From Brachypodius melanocephalos (taxonomy: Eukaryota; Chordata; Aves; Passeriformes; Pycnonotidae): DNA of 64,000 nt. The notes below the pieces were generated by a model. That model was not told the DNA's origin, ran no database searches, and was given only the letters and a program-made list of their open reading frames with translations. Shown in pieces: positions 13,234 through 25,200 of this stretch. The first letter of the stretch is position 1, and the number at the start of each line of letters is the position of its first letter. The position numbers and the translations under genes are program-made. Location of the stretch: the NCBI GenBank assembly GCA_013398615.1, contig VZSR01000028.1, positions 9,359,885 through 9,423,884 on the forward strand. Reading direction: 5' to 3'.

Positions 13234-13276
13234 CTGGGGAATTCCTCTTAGACAGACAGGATGTGCTTTACAAATG
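13234..13276 (-). CDS. MYL1: MYL1 exon 8 (last coding exon, stop, start of 3'UTR)
   Basis: Acceptor TTTCCACAG at 13277, then CA completing GCA (Ala), then FVKHILSV and stop TAA at 13250-13248, then 14 UTR bases and donor GTACC after CCCCAG. Splicing after the stop fits the known avian layout, where exon 9 is non-coding. Because the stop is only 14 bases from the junction, nonsense-mediated decay is not expected. Residue 188 of LC1f is Leu here, where chicken and mammals have Met. Confidence 0.9.
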
Positions 13277-16200
13277 CTGTGGAAAAATACAGATTTGCTA
13301 GTTAAAAGGAGCAGCAAATGTTACCTTGGGAAACAACTCAAAATTAACAGCTGTTCAGGAGCTGATGGCATTAAAATTATGTACCTGGTCAGATTTGATC
13401 TAATATGGTGATAGAAAGTTTTAAGTGCTTAATGTTGCACAAATCAAGCTCTCTACTTGCCTAAGTGTGATAAGACAGTAGCTGTTGCATACAATCACTG
13501 CGACTGCCCTACAGAAAGTCAGAGTCTAGAGATTTGGTGTTGACCAAAACAGGTTCCTCTGCTGTGGCTGAATCGAGTCTTTTGCATGGTGTGACTGCAG
13601 CATTAGCATATTGCCATGGTTGTTTTCACACATAAGTCCTTTGACCTAACTCAGCTGGAGCTCTGTCTGATTCGCCTGAGAAGCTAAAAGCCCACTGTAA
13701 AGAAACTGTAAGAGAGAGGAGAAATGTAGGATGGATGTTGAACCATCTTGCACCTACCCTCATAGTTGATGCAGCCATTTGAGTCCTCCTGACCTTTCAT
13801 GAGTTCGTCTACTTCTTCTTCTGTCATCTTCTCACCTGAGGGTGGAGAGAACTTGTTTTATTCTTCCACACAGAACTGAGGCTGAAACCTACAGCTTTTC
13901 CAAAGGCACTTCTTATTTTCTGAGTTAGTGAAAAAACACCTATATATGACATCAGCTTAATTAATTTTAACTTTCTTTGGAAGACAGAGACACACATGCG
14001 TAGGGATTCTAGTTATTCCTACAGAGTAAAGAAACTATGCAGCAAATCCTCTACTTTTGTCCATTTGTGTTACGTCACTGACATGTACAGACTTTTCTCT
14101 CTATTCATCAAATAACAGTCACTCTTAGTGTCTTGTCTGAATTTAGATGTCATAAGCTTAGCCTTTTCCATTGGTCTTTAGCAGGAACTCCAAAGCTCTG
14201 TTTGCTTTCTTTGTGGATTCACAGTTAGGAAACCCAGACTCTTGTCTGTCTTGGTAGCCTCCTACCTCTTCAAACTGTTTGGACTACCTTTCCTTGCTCT
14301 CTCATGGCTTCAAACAGCAGCAGTTTTTGACATGCTTGCAGAGAGGAAGATCCCTTACCCAGAGTAGCCAGCACGTGACGGAGCTCAGCGCCCATGACTG
14401 TGCCGTTGCCTTCCTTGTCAAAGACACGCAGGCCTTCAACAAAGTCTTCAAAGGTGCCCTGTTCCTTGTTGTTGGCAGCTGCTTGCAGCATGGGCAGGAA
14501 CTCTTCAAAAGTAATCTTCTTGGCATTCATCTCTGGAAAAAACCACCAGTTGTTACGTGCTAGGTATTTGTATGTGTATTCCTCAGGCATATTTGCCCTC
14601 AAATATGGGAGAGCCTCCCCTGTCTCCTTTTCATAGCTCTTTCTAGCCTTTACTCTAGTCTTTGCCTCAGAGGTTGACAATTCCTTTGCAGAATCTGGAT
14701 TCTCTTATCCTATGTGTTAGTTTTCATATACATCTGATTTTTCACATCCAGGATCCTTCTCACATAGCTTTGTATGCTTGTGTGTATGCTATATTTTTCT
14801 TTCAGAAATGAAGTTGCTGTATGAGTTAATCTTTGAAAAGATTTGGGGAGTGAGGAAAATGCAGAATACAGGCAAACAAAAATCTTGAGCCTCAGCAATA
14901 GGGAAAAGGTAACCAGAGTGGGATGTGGTGGCTTAGACAAGCCACTGATGTTGCTCACATGTTACTGACCTCTTCAGGGTCTCTTTGATGTGGTGATAGA
15001 GCCTATTAGCAAAAGAATAAACTAATTAAAACTAGGAAAGTACAGAGTGATGGGTTGCCAATAGTAAATTTAGGCATGTTCATAATGGAGGTTTAAGACC
15101 TTCCCAGCTTAGTCCATCTAACCCCTTTCCTCTCATGACCCAAAAGTCGTAGTCTTCAGTGAGAACTTCCCCAAATGTTGCTGATTTTGGTTTTTTTGGG
15201 GGTGTTTTTTGGGTTTTTTTTTTGAGCAAGACTCCCAAATAAAAGAATCTTTTTTATTCTTTCTTCTTTCCTCCTAGATCTTTCCATTGCCAGCCTTCAT
15301 CTGGGCAGCAACAAAATATAATAGATGGAAATAGATGGACAGATATTTTTCATTATACAATTGTTACAAAACCTATGCAGCTATATCAAAGTCATTGTCA
15401 GTTATTGCTGGAATCACTGAAAGTCCTGATATGATCTCACTTCTGTGTTAGTCCTCAATGCTTCCTGCTGGTGCCAAAGCTTTCTGAATAGTTCCTCAGA
15501 ATTTTCTTTACCAGACCAGACGATGTGAATATAATTTAGCCCGTCTTAATACGGTTCTGCATGACTGAAATCAGGGATAACCTGCTTCTAGGTCCTTGTT
15601 AAAATGAGGGGACTACAGTATTTATCCTTTCTTTTTATCTCTAAAAGGGAGGAAAAGGAAATAAAAAATGGCTGCAGTAATAAATGGTCAACATTTGCTT
15701 CATTGTGACCAGGTTTATAGGAGTTTTGGGAAGACCATTCCAGTCAGCTGAAATATACAGGTGGGTTTCCAGTCCCAGGACATGCCTTGGCTTATGCAGA
15801 AGTTCTTGCACTGGAAGGAGCTGAAGAGCTGAGTATCAGTTGTTAGAAATGGACTTAAAGATCTCCAAGTAAAGGCTGGGGCACTAATGAACTGTGAGCA
15901 ACAATGAGTGTGTGTTATACCTACACTGAGTTGACACCAAAACGGGCCCTGTAGAGAATTCTCCATGTCTTAAGCAGAAGGTTTTCCTCTATTCCCCATC
16001 AGCATCCTTTTCTTCCAAAGGAATGAGTGAAATACCATGTCTTGTTGCATTGTCCCCCTTGCTCCCTGTCAGAGCAAAAGCTCCCCTCTCTCCTGATGAT
16101 TATTGGTGTTGCCTCACTGCTTTTCCCCAATCTCAGGAACAGCCCAAAAGACTGTAGGGCACTTACCCTCTTTGCTGGGGTTTCCCAGGATTTTGTTGAC

Positions 16201-19200
16201 CTCTGCATTTGTGGGGTTCTGCCCCAGTGCCCGGATGATATCACCGACCTGGCTGAGGGTGATCTTGGCGTCACCAGTCCTGTCAAAGAGGAGGAAGGCC
16301 TCCTTGAAGTCTGCAAGAGAAGAGCAACATTGAGCCAGGCAGCTCCCTATTGACCAAGATGTGAGCCTGTTGTCTCCTGGCACTGTTCCACTGACTCCAG
16401 GGGAGTTAGCCAGGGGAATCTTTGGCCCACAGTCCCAAGAAAAACTCCTCCCCTCTGACATTTTCGTTTCACTATTTTTAAACTTTTATATCTACCTTTC
16501 ATATCTTTCCTGGCTCTAAGAGCCATCAATAGCTTTGTGATTGACCCTGTAGTTGTTTAAAGGACAGGGAAAGTTAAGTTCTCTACCAACACTGCCATTC
16601 AAGAAGAGGTTTCTTCACATGATGTAGGTGCAGACGGTGAAAATGTTGTTATCCACTCCACCATATCTCTCCAGAGAACTGAGACTCTCAGTTGCCTAGG
16701 AGTGCAAGACCTTTGGCTGCTTCAGTGGTTCTGCCTGCAGTCCCAGCATCTCAACTACACAGTGCTAATAGGAAACTTGAAGATGGATTTCAAATGCTTT
16801 TACTGTTGTTTTCCCTTAAAATTGCCTTACAATGGGATTTCCAAACATGTTTGTTCCCTTTTTTCCCCCCTGTTCTTTGTAGTTTGTCCTTTCTTCTCAC
16901 AGATGCATGAACATTACACTTTTCCAGTGGAAGTACTTGTGGTGCTTTTTCCTGTGCATTTCCAGTGTGTTCGCTTAGAGACTTCACTTCTTTCAGTGCT
17001 GACAAGTGATCAGTGCTCACTTATTTCCCCTTGTTGGACAAGATCTTTGGGTAAAGGCATTTCTCCCACAAAAATCAGCACAGATAGTTGCCTTCATTGC
17101 ATTTCCAGCCTTCATCTTCTGTTGTGAAGTTCCATGTCAATCATATTATTATATTTTTTGGCTTTTTAGAGTATTTGAATAGGAAATGTGGCTTTAAAGA
17201 ATGACGGGGGGGACAAAGGTCAACTGTGTGGCTAAAAAGCTATCTTTGAACCCCATATGCCACAAGCATCTTGGTCTGTGCTGTTGATCTCTTCTGCACT
17301 GCAGTGTCTCATAATGCTGTGGTTTAGCTCCTAGTAAACTGAGTAAAATATCTTTTCCTTGGCCATGATTCTCATCCAGCAGCCACATAGGCTTTGTGTT
17401 TCACAGCCTGTGGGATGTTCATTCTGCTTTGGGGCAGGCTTGGCCACATTTTGGATCATATCTTCATTCATCTTGTGCTGGGGAAATGTGATGCAGAGGT
17501 ATTTATGCTTTTGCTTTAGTCTTCCTTGTACCACCTTGGTGGAGTTGTTGCTGGCACCCAGTAAAAATGCTGATACACAGTGTCAGCCTGCTAGGCTGTA
17601 ATCTAATACATCTGAAACTAATCCTCTTACTGTCCCATGTGAGACACCTATAATCCTTTGCAGCTACCTCTCTTCCAGCTTTTATTGCAGGGTATGAAAT
17701 TATGGCCTTCTGGACCTGTGTAGAGCTTCCTGATATCAGCTCCAGCTGCTGAGATGGGTGGAGTTGTAGTGATGTATACCCTATGATCTGATCTTGCACC
17801 TGCTAGATCAATGACAACTAGCTGCAGTGAGGTATAAAACAATGCCAGTGTGCTAATAGCAAAGCCATCAGGAGAAATTCTCAATTTTGTTAATCCCATG
17901 AAGTTTTTATGTTCACTGGATTCTGAACACAGCTCCCCAGTTTGCAGAAAAGGACTGATTTATTTTTGTCTCTCAGGCATGCATTTTCACTGTGATATAC
18001 CTTTGCTGTGGGTTTTTATTCTCAATTTTTTTAATTATTATTTTTAATGGCCTAGTCCTAGTTTATACCTCTGCTGGAGCAAGCATGTTTAAAGTGTGTC
18101 TGAGGATGGTACTACCCAGCTGCTGGTGCAGCCGCTTGTGAGGATGGAAATAATTACTGAGGGTGAGCAGATCTGCTCCTGGGAAGTTCTCCCTCTCTCA
18201 AGTAGTTTCTATTTGCTCTGCTGCTTGGCTCAGTCATGGTAATGTTACAGCAGCTGGATGATCTGAAATACGTAGGGAAGCTGAAAGAAATGTTTTTCTT
18301 CATTACACATGCCAGCAGCTTTGAATTGAGGACATTTTTCCTTAAACCCACCCAATCCTTTTGTAAAATTTTCAGAATTAAGAAGTAAGGAAGAGTCCAA
18401 ATGGCTTCTTTTGTGACCAAGAGAGTTTGGACTGCAAGAAGAGAATTGTTTCCAGTCTCACTTGCTGCACTATAGCTTTCCTTATTGCTTTGATGGTGTT
18501 ACCAAAGGCTCATCTTCACAAAGGTTAGGGTTCTCTCAAGACCTGTTTCTAGCTATTTCACTTCCTCTGAATTTCTAGGAAATCTTTGTATTTTCCTTTC
18601 TAAACACTTCCTTCAGTCTACTATATCTGCTACTGTTTTTTTGACATTTTAAAATATTACTTGATAGAGCACAAATGCATATCTTAGACTATTTGAAACA
18701 CTTAAAATTGGATTTCCAGAGCTTCAGTGAGAACTATAATTCAGCTATGTCAGATTTTTTATCTCTTTCTAGAAGATTGAAACAAAAAATTTGGAAGCTG
18801 CAAGTTGCTTGTGAATGAAAGAATACAGCAAGACGTTCAAGAATTGTAGAATATCCAGACCATTGTGTAAGCAGCAGTTTACACAAGTCACTTATTTACT
18901 GACTATTTCCATACTTAAAGAATATTTTTACAGTAAAACAGCTTTTGTTCCTCCCCTTCCACAACACCTCCTGGCAAAAGTGACATGTAGAACTCTTGCA
19001 TCTTCTGTTCATGTGAGATTGCAAAGTCACTGCAGCTAAGTTAAATTTTCAGCTCATTTCCTCCTTCTGTTGCCTTCCTTCTGCCTATTTCCCCTGGGAC
19101 TGTCAAGTTCAAGACTTATTTTCAGCATCCTTGTGAAGAGCCAGAACAGGAGTACAACTGAAGAGTGTTCAGTAGGCAGAGACAGTGTATTTCCTCTTTG

Positions 19201-22200
19201 TTACCATGGTATAAACTTCTCAGTTCAGACAGTGTGTAAACAAACATCCAGATAAATTACATGTAGATCTACAGTCACCACGTTCAGCATAAGTCATCAC
19301 TGCTCTGAAGTCAAGAGTGTGGTGATTTATACCACATGAAGTCTTAGCTCATTTTTTCATACAAGTTAATTTCTGAGCCTGCAGCTCTTTTTTGAACCCA
19401 CATACATGTAAAACGCATCAGCTCTCTTGTAACTTACCATCCTGTTGCTCCTTGGAGAACTCGATCTGTTGGAAGGAAATCAATCACAAAAAATAGCTTA
19501 GGAAGGGGGGCTGGGGGAGAACCTGTGTGTTTTCTAAAGCATCCAGCTCAATCCATGAGTCATCTTCCAGAAGAGCAAAAAAGTGGCCTGTCAAATGTGC
19601 AGAAGTAATGCAGATAGCAAAAGAGCTGTTAAGGCTAGTGAATATTTAGCATTTTGTAGCCATTTTGTTCCCCCTCCTACCCCCTGTTAAAGTTTAACTT
19701 TGATTTCACTTACCATTGATTTCATCAGCAGAGAAGGACTGCAGTTGGGGAGAAAAAGAGAGAGAAAAAGAGAACTAGTACTGCTGAAAATGCACTGAGA
19801 GAAAGTAAATAGCACAAAGTACCTGAGGGCTTTCACTTCTGTCTTGCCCTAATGTAGTTAGGCCATAGCAACCTAATCTAGCAACTTCCTGTGTAAAAAT
19901 GCATCAGCAAATCTGTTCTTAAAGTTTGCATTAAAATCTACATCCAAGAGAATGTCAGAGCTGTTGCAAGAAGCAAAAAGATCAAAACTCTCTTAACCAA
20001 AAAAGAAGTAATTAATTACCATCTGGTCCATTTATTTTTTTAGCATAGATCCATTTTAGTTATACAATTTGATGTAATATTTCTAAACAAGCAGCTTTTT
20101 TTCATTAACACAGAAACTAAATTAATCCCTTAAACTTTATGTCTCAAATCAGTTTTTGATGGTACCTTGTTTCATAAAATATTGATCTTTGATATTTGCT
20201 TATATAAAAATATGATTTTTTTTCCTTGCCACTTTAGCTGGTTACATTTGATTTTAAAAAAGCTTAGGAAATTGTAACCTTTCTGTCGGAAGCTGTGGGA
20301 GCTGCACCACTACTGTTGCCTGGTTCGGAACTGGAGGCTAACTGGAAAACCTTGCACAGTCCTTTAAATTTAAACAGGAAAACCAGACAAACCTAAACTG
20401 TCTTCTGGACTGTCCTTCCCCCACCCCCCAAGACCTAACATGGGCAAGAAGCCCGATTTACTTCTGTAAAATACACTTATGGCTGGCTGCTAACTATTAG
20501 CTTTCCAGTGCACCCACCATGGTTGAGTTGGAAGTGCAGAGCAGCAGACAGGCAGGAAGGATTAGCTCAGAGGTCTTGAGAGTGGTCCTGCTTTCCTTGC
20601 CTTTCTTCCCCTTATTTATGTGGTGGTGCTGACGGCATTGCCTGGATTAGGTGTCAGAAGGAAGAGGTCCCTCCCCTTGGCGAGTTCTTTAGCTTTCTTA
20701 GGGCAAAGTGACAGGAGGCTCCATGTCTTGATAGACATCTTATGTTGGCTATTTTTAGGAGGCTGAAGAGGGGCAGGGAGCGACAAGCAATAAGTTTGAA
20801 TCATGTCAGCACTTTCTGGGTCCGTACCATCAGGAGGAGATATTCCTTGTCCAGACCTCCTTTTAGGGAAGGATTCTATTTCTCTGATAAGCTGTACAGT
20901 CAGTGAGCAAGTAGCACTGAGGGTGAGGAGCGCCACATGCTTGCCTGGCTGGCTGGTTCCACATGTGGCTTGCAGGATGTGGGAGACGCAGCTGAATCTT
21001 GAGCTGAATCCTCAAATCTTTGCTGAGCTTTGCTCAACCCCTTACATGGATAATACAGTACTTAACATTAGATGAGTAGTACTGCTGCCTGTCTGCTCAG
21101 GGGGATGCTGTTGTTGACACTGAGCAGAAAAGTTATCTGTCAACAGAGGTGGTATCTTGCTGTGAAGCTCTTCCTCTGCGCTGATCACAGTTAACATTGT
21201 AAGGAGAAAAATTATGGGTATTTTGGAACCAATGGGAAATCTGTACTCATAGTAGTCAGTGATCTCTAGGATACTCCTCCTCTGGAGCTTGGGTTAAGTG
21301 GGGCACCAGGGTGCTGGGTTTAGAGCTCACAGGTGTGTACAGAAGTGGTGCTGCTCAGGTGTTTGTGAGTTTGAGGCAAAGAAGAAGCTGTGGTAGAAGC
21401 TAAGGACCCCAAAAGCCTTTGTGAACTGCAAAGACCACTGTTCATAGTGGGGAAAGGGGTGGTTGCTTTTTGGGTTGCAGGATGGTCGTGGTGGGCCTAC
21501 AGATAGAGAGCAGGAGGTGCAGGCTGCAGCTGCTTTAGTAGCAAAGACCGAGGCCCACCATGTAGCATCCCCCAAGACCAGGCCAAATATCTGAATGGAT
21601 GTTATGACCTGTAAAAGGATTGGCAGACTTTGCTCCAAGCTTCTTCCTTTCCCTGTTGTCTGAACCAGATTAAGAGTGTCATAAAGCTGGGGTGGGAATA
21701 GTTGTGTGACAGCAACAGACTCTCAGTTCTGAACTCAAATCCCCCCTTTTAACTTCTATTGGTTGCCTCTGCTAAGCAGTCACTGCTCCTGGTTTTCTAA
21801 TGATGAAATGTGAATAGTGAGAAAAACCTTCTCCTGTAGCTTGCTTACTTACCCTGAAGAGAAGCATAACCTTTATGATTGTGTCTTTTCAGTATGTTGA
21901 ATACTTTGAAAGAATCAAATTCAATCATACTTAATTTTACTGTTGTTTCTAAACGGAACAATCAAATTTGGTGGATTTGAGATACTAACCTCCTATCTCC
22001 TACTTAAAAATATAAAGATGCAACTGCAAAGATTTTTTCTGAGCTTGCAATTTTAGCTGGAAAAATGCTCTGTTTGAACAAATTATTTTTAATTTTTTAG
22101 AAATATCTGGAAAAAGCTCCGCTGACAATTCCTTGCTCTTGGTTGGTTTGTTGTTGGGTTTTGGTGGGTTTTTTTCTGCTATTTGTAATCGATTAGCCTG

Positions 22201-25200
22201 TGGGAACAGGAAGGAGTTCAAGATGATGTAGCTACAATCAGGTGTGGCTGCATAGGAAGTGGGATGATGGGTTTGGTTTGGGTTTTCTGACATGGGTTTA
22301 GCACAGTGCAGAGGTCCTGTTTACACTGGCCAGGGCTGGAATTCAGGTGAATGAGAAAGCTCATACAGATCTTGGCCATCAGTCCCCATGCATTAACAGA
22401 AGAGCTTTTGAAAGATTTTGGCAGAGCTGAATTGGTGTCTAGGTCAATGTAGTATGTGGCTTTTTGTGGAATTTTCTTTCTGCCCTCAGCATCTTGCTCT
22501 CCAGTGCTGGCAACTGGGAAATGTTCCCCTGAAAACAGATTTGAATTTTTTTGTTTGTTTTAGGGAAAACTTAGACTCATTTGCTTGAACAGGTAGCTTC
22601 TATGTTTGGCTACAACAAAACTCATTCCAAAAGATGCCAGGCGGGAAATAATTAGAGTGCACTTGTCTTGGGCATAGAAAACAGATACCTGGATTAGTCA
22701 TCTGGTTTAAATGGGCTGTCAAATATTATCAACTGAGAGGGGTCTACATATAAGCTGATTGTCTTTTGACAATATGAGAGTTTGGCTCAGAGTTCACATG
22801 AGGGAAAACTGGTGCATCATATCAGCCCTTCATTTTAGCACTAATCCTTGAATAAAATCTCACTAGACAGAGTTTTACTGGGGAGGAATATTCTAGCATG
22901 GGCATGTTGCATTCACTTAATTTAAGAATTGCCCTGTTGTAAGACAATAGGTCTTGGAATTGGTGAGTTAAATTGTACTTGCTTTCAGTAAGGGCCACTG
23001 CAAAATGGCCTAGCTGAAAAATATTTCAAATACTCCTTAAAAGAAATTAAAGGTGAGAATTCTGATTCTGAAAGGAGCTTTCAGAAAATTCCAAAGCGAG
23101 AAAGAAGTATTTTGCAGTGATCTGGTCTTTGTTCTGATCCTGGCAGTGTTCTCTGCATTGTCAGAGGACACTGTGAGTCTCAAGGCTTTAGGGATGATTT
23201 TGATATTTCAGGGAGTTTAGTTTAACAAAAACTGAATACCTCACCCCTAGCAAAAAGAATGAAAGGTTGAAGTAACTGCAACACACAGGAAAGACCAGAA
23301 TGACTTGGATTTCTCTAACTTCATATAGCCCTTATTTATGTGCAGAGTTATTGTCCAGAAAGCTGGCTGTGCTGAAGAAAAAGGTGGTGTGTTCTGAGTT
23401 TGGTTTTTTGGTTTGTTTGTTTTGTTCCTTGCATTGTCTGGGACCACCTTCCAGTAGTAATTACCTTCCAGTAATTCTGTAGCCAGAGGCATTTTGGCCA
23501 GGTCCTGGTTAAAGGGTGGAGTTGATGGGGTTGTATGCAACTCTTTCTCACCAGCTAAACAGAGACCCAGTCCACACAAATCCTTATTTCCAAATTATTA
23601 ACAAAGTTCCTGATTTCCCACATATCACTGGTTTATGTGCCTTAGGGCTCCAGGCTTTGCAGTGTGATGCTGTGCTCACCTCTTCAGGCTGGTGGGTGCT
23701 GGGGCTGAGTACAACTGTGCTGAGGTGCAGCTGCCTTGTGCTCACTGTAACTCAGGAAAGGTTTGAACAGGATAAAAAGCCTTGGGAAAAGGTGCTGCTG
23801 GGAGTTAAAGCATTAAGTTGCTCCATCAGTTTGTCATCTTTTGTATGAATGACAAGAAGTGAATCATCTTAGGGGTTTATTAGAGAATCACTAGCTGTTT
23901 CAAGATACTCTCTCTTTAAAAGAGACTATGACATATCAGATATCTTGGAAAATCAGAGAGGAGAAAATTTGAGATTCTCCTAGGATACTCATTGTATATT
24001 TAGTCTTCTGTTCAGGACTGGAGGGATTTTTTTTTTTTTTTTAATTAAGATAGGATTGTCTCTACAGTAATTTATATGATACCTGCTCACTATTAATGTC
24101 TGCTCCTTGATTAATACAGCTGCACACCTTTTCTAGCAGACATCACTGAGTGCAGGGTTACACAGCTTCCAAACCCCTCTGAAAAGCAGGTTGTCCTTTT
24201 CCCATCCCTTACCTCAGTTCTGTAACTTGTGCAATCAATGCCACAGGTTTTAGAGAGCTTGCTCCTCATTTAAGTAAGAATTAACAGCCTGATGGAGTTA
24301 ACTTCCTGCTGTATGAGGCAGAGAAACATTAGAAGAGCTCTTGAGAAACTGAGGTCTGTTTTAGAACAGAGCTGCCTAGAAATACAATTGGAGAAAGAAT
24401 AAAACCAACTCCCATTAATATGGGAGAGAAAATTGCATGTGCAAGATAGTGTGAGGTTTCAAAGAATAATTCAGAAATATTTCTGAGTTTAAATTACTTT
24501 ACTGCAGATTAATTTGACTTTTTTTTCCTAAGCGTTTTGTGTAAATTTCCAGTTCATAGCTTTTTAAAACCTGAAACTTCACAGTTACTTTGCAGCTGTG
24601 CGAAAACGTTTGGATGAGCCTTGACGTTTAATTAATGTGCCCTTCTGAAATGTCTGGGTGTGATATGTGCTGTTGCTGCACTCTTGATCATATCCCTTTG
24701 AACACATTTCACTAGCTTCGGGGGGAAACTGCCTTCAGCTGTGCTCATTTGTAAACATGTCCCATTTCTAATTGCTTTTGTGCTTGAATGTGTATAATCA
24801 AGGGGCTGCACAAGATGAGAGGCTCTGGAGCCCTGCTTTAGGAGGGATTTCTTGTTTTAACATGCCTCCCAGTGGCACTGTTAGAGTATTAACGTAATTT
24901 AAACCCTTGCTACTTGACATTTAAGTGCTCTGGGGTAAACCAGCCGGTTGAAAGTGCTTCTTGGCAGTGGGTATAAGATGTAATAAAGCCTTAGTGAAGC
25001 AAGGGCAAATTTCCAGGTTGCTTGTTTCATATCTCCTTACAGACAACTTCTTTTTCTGCTTGTCATTGGCTAAATTTGTCACCTTCTTCTTGCCTTATGT
25101 AAGATTAACTCAAATATCTTGTTACCATCTTTTACAATGTCTCTGTGCTCTGAGGGGGCTTAAAACAGTATTTTAGAAATATTGTGGGGTTGTTTTGACG

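Noticed and set aside
14279..14636. Plus-strand open frames across MYL1 exon 6
   Set aside because: These are antisense shadows of the real exon, which has clear splice sites and family sequence on the minus strand.
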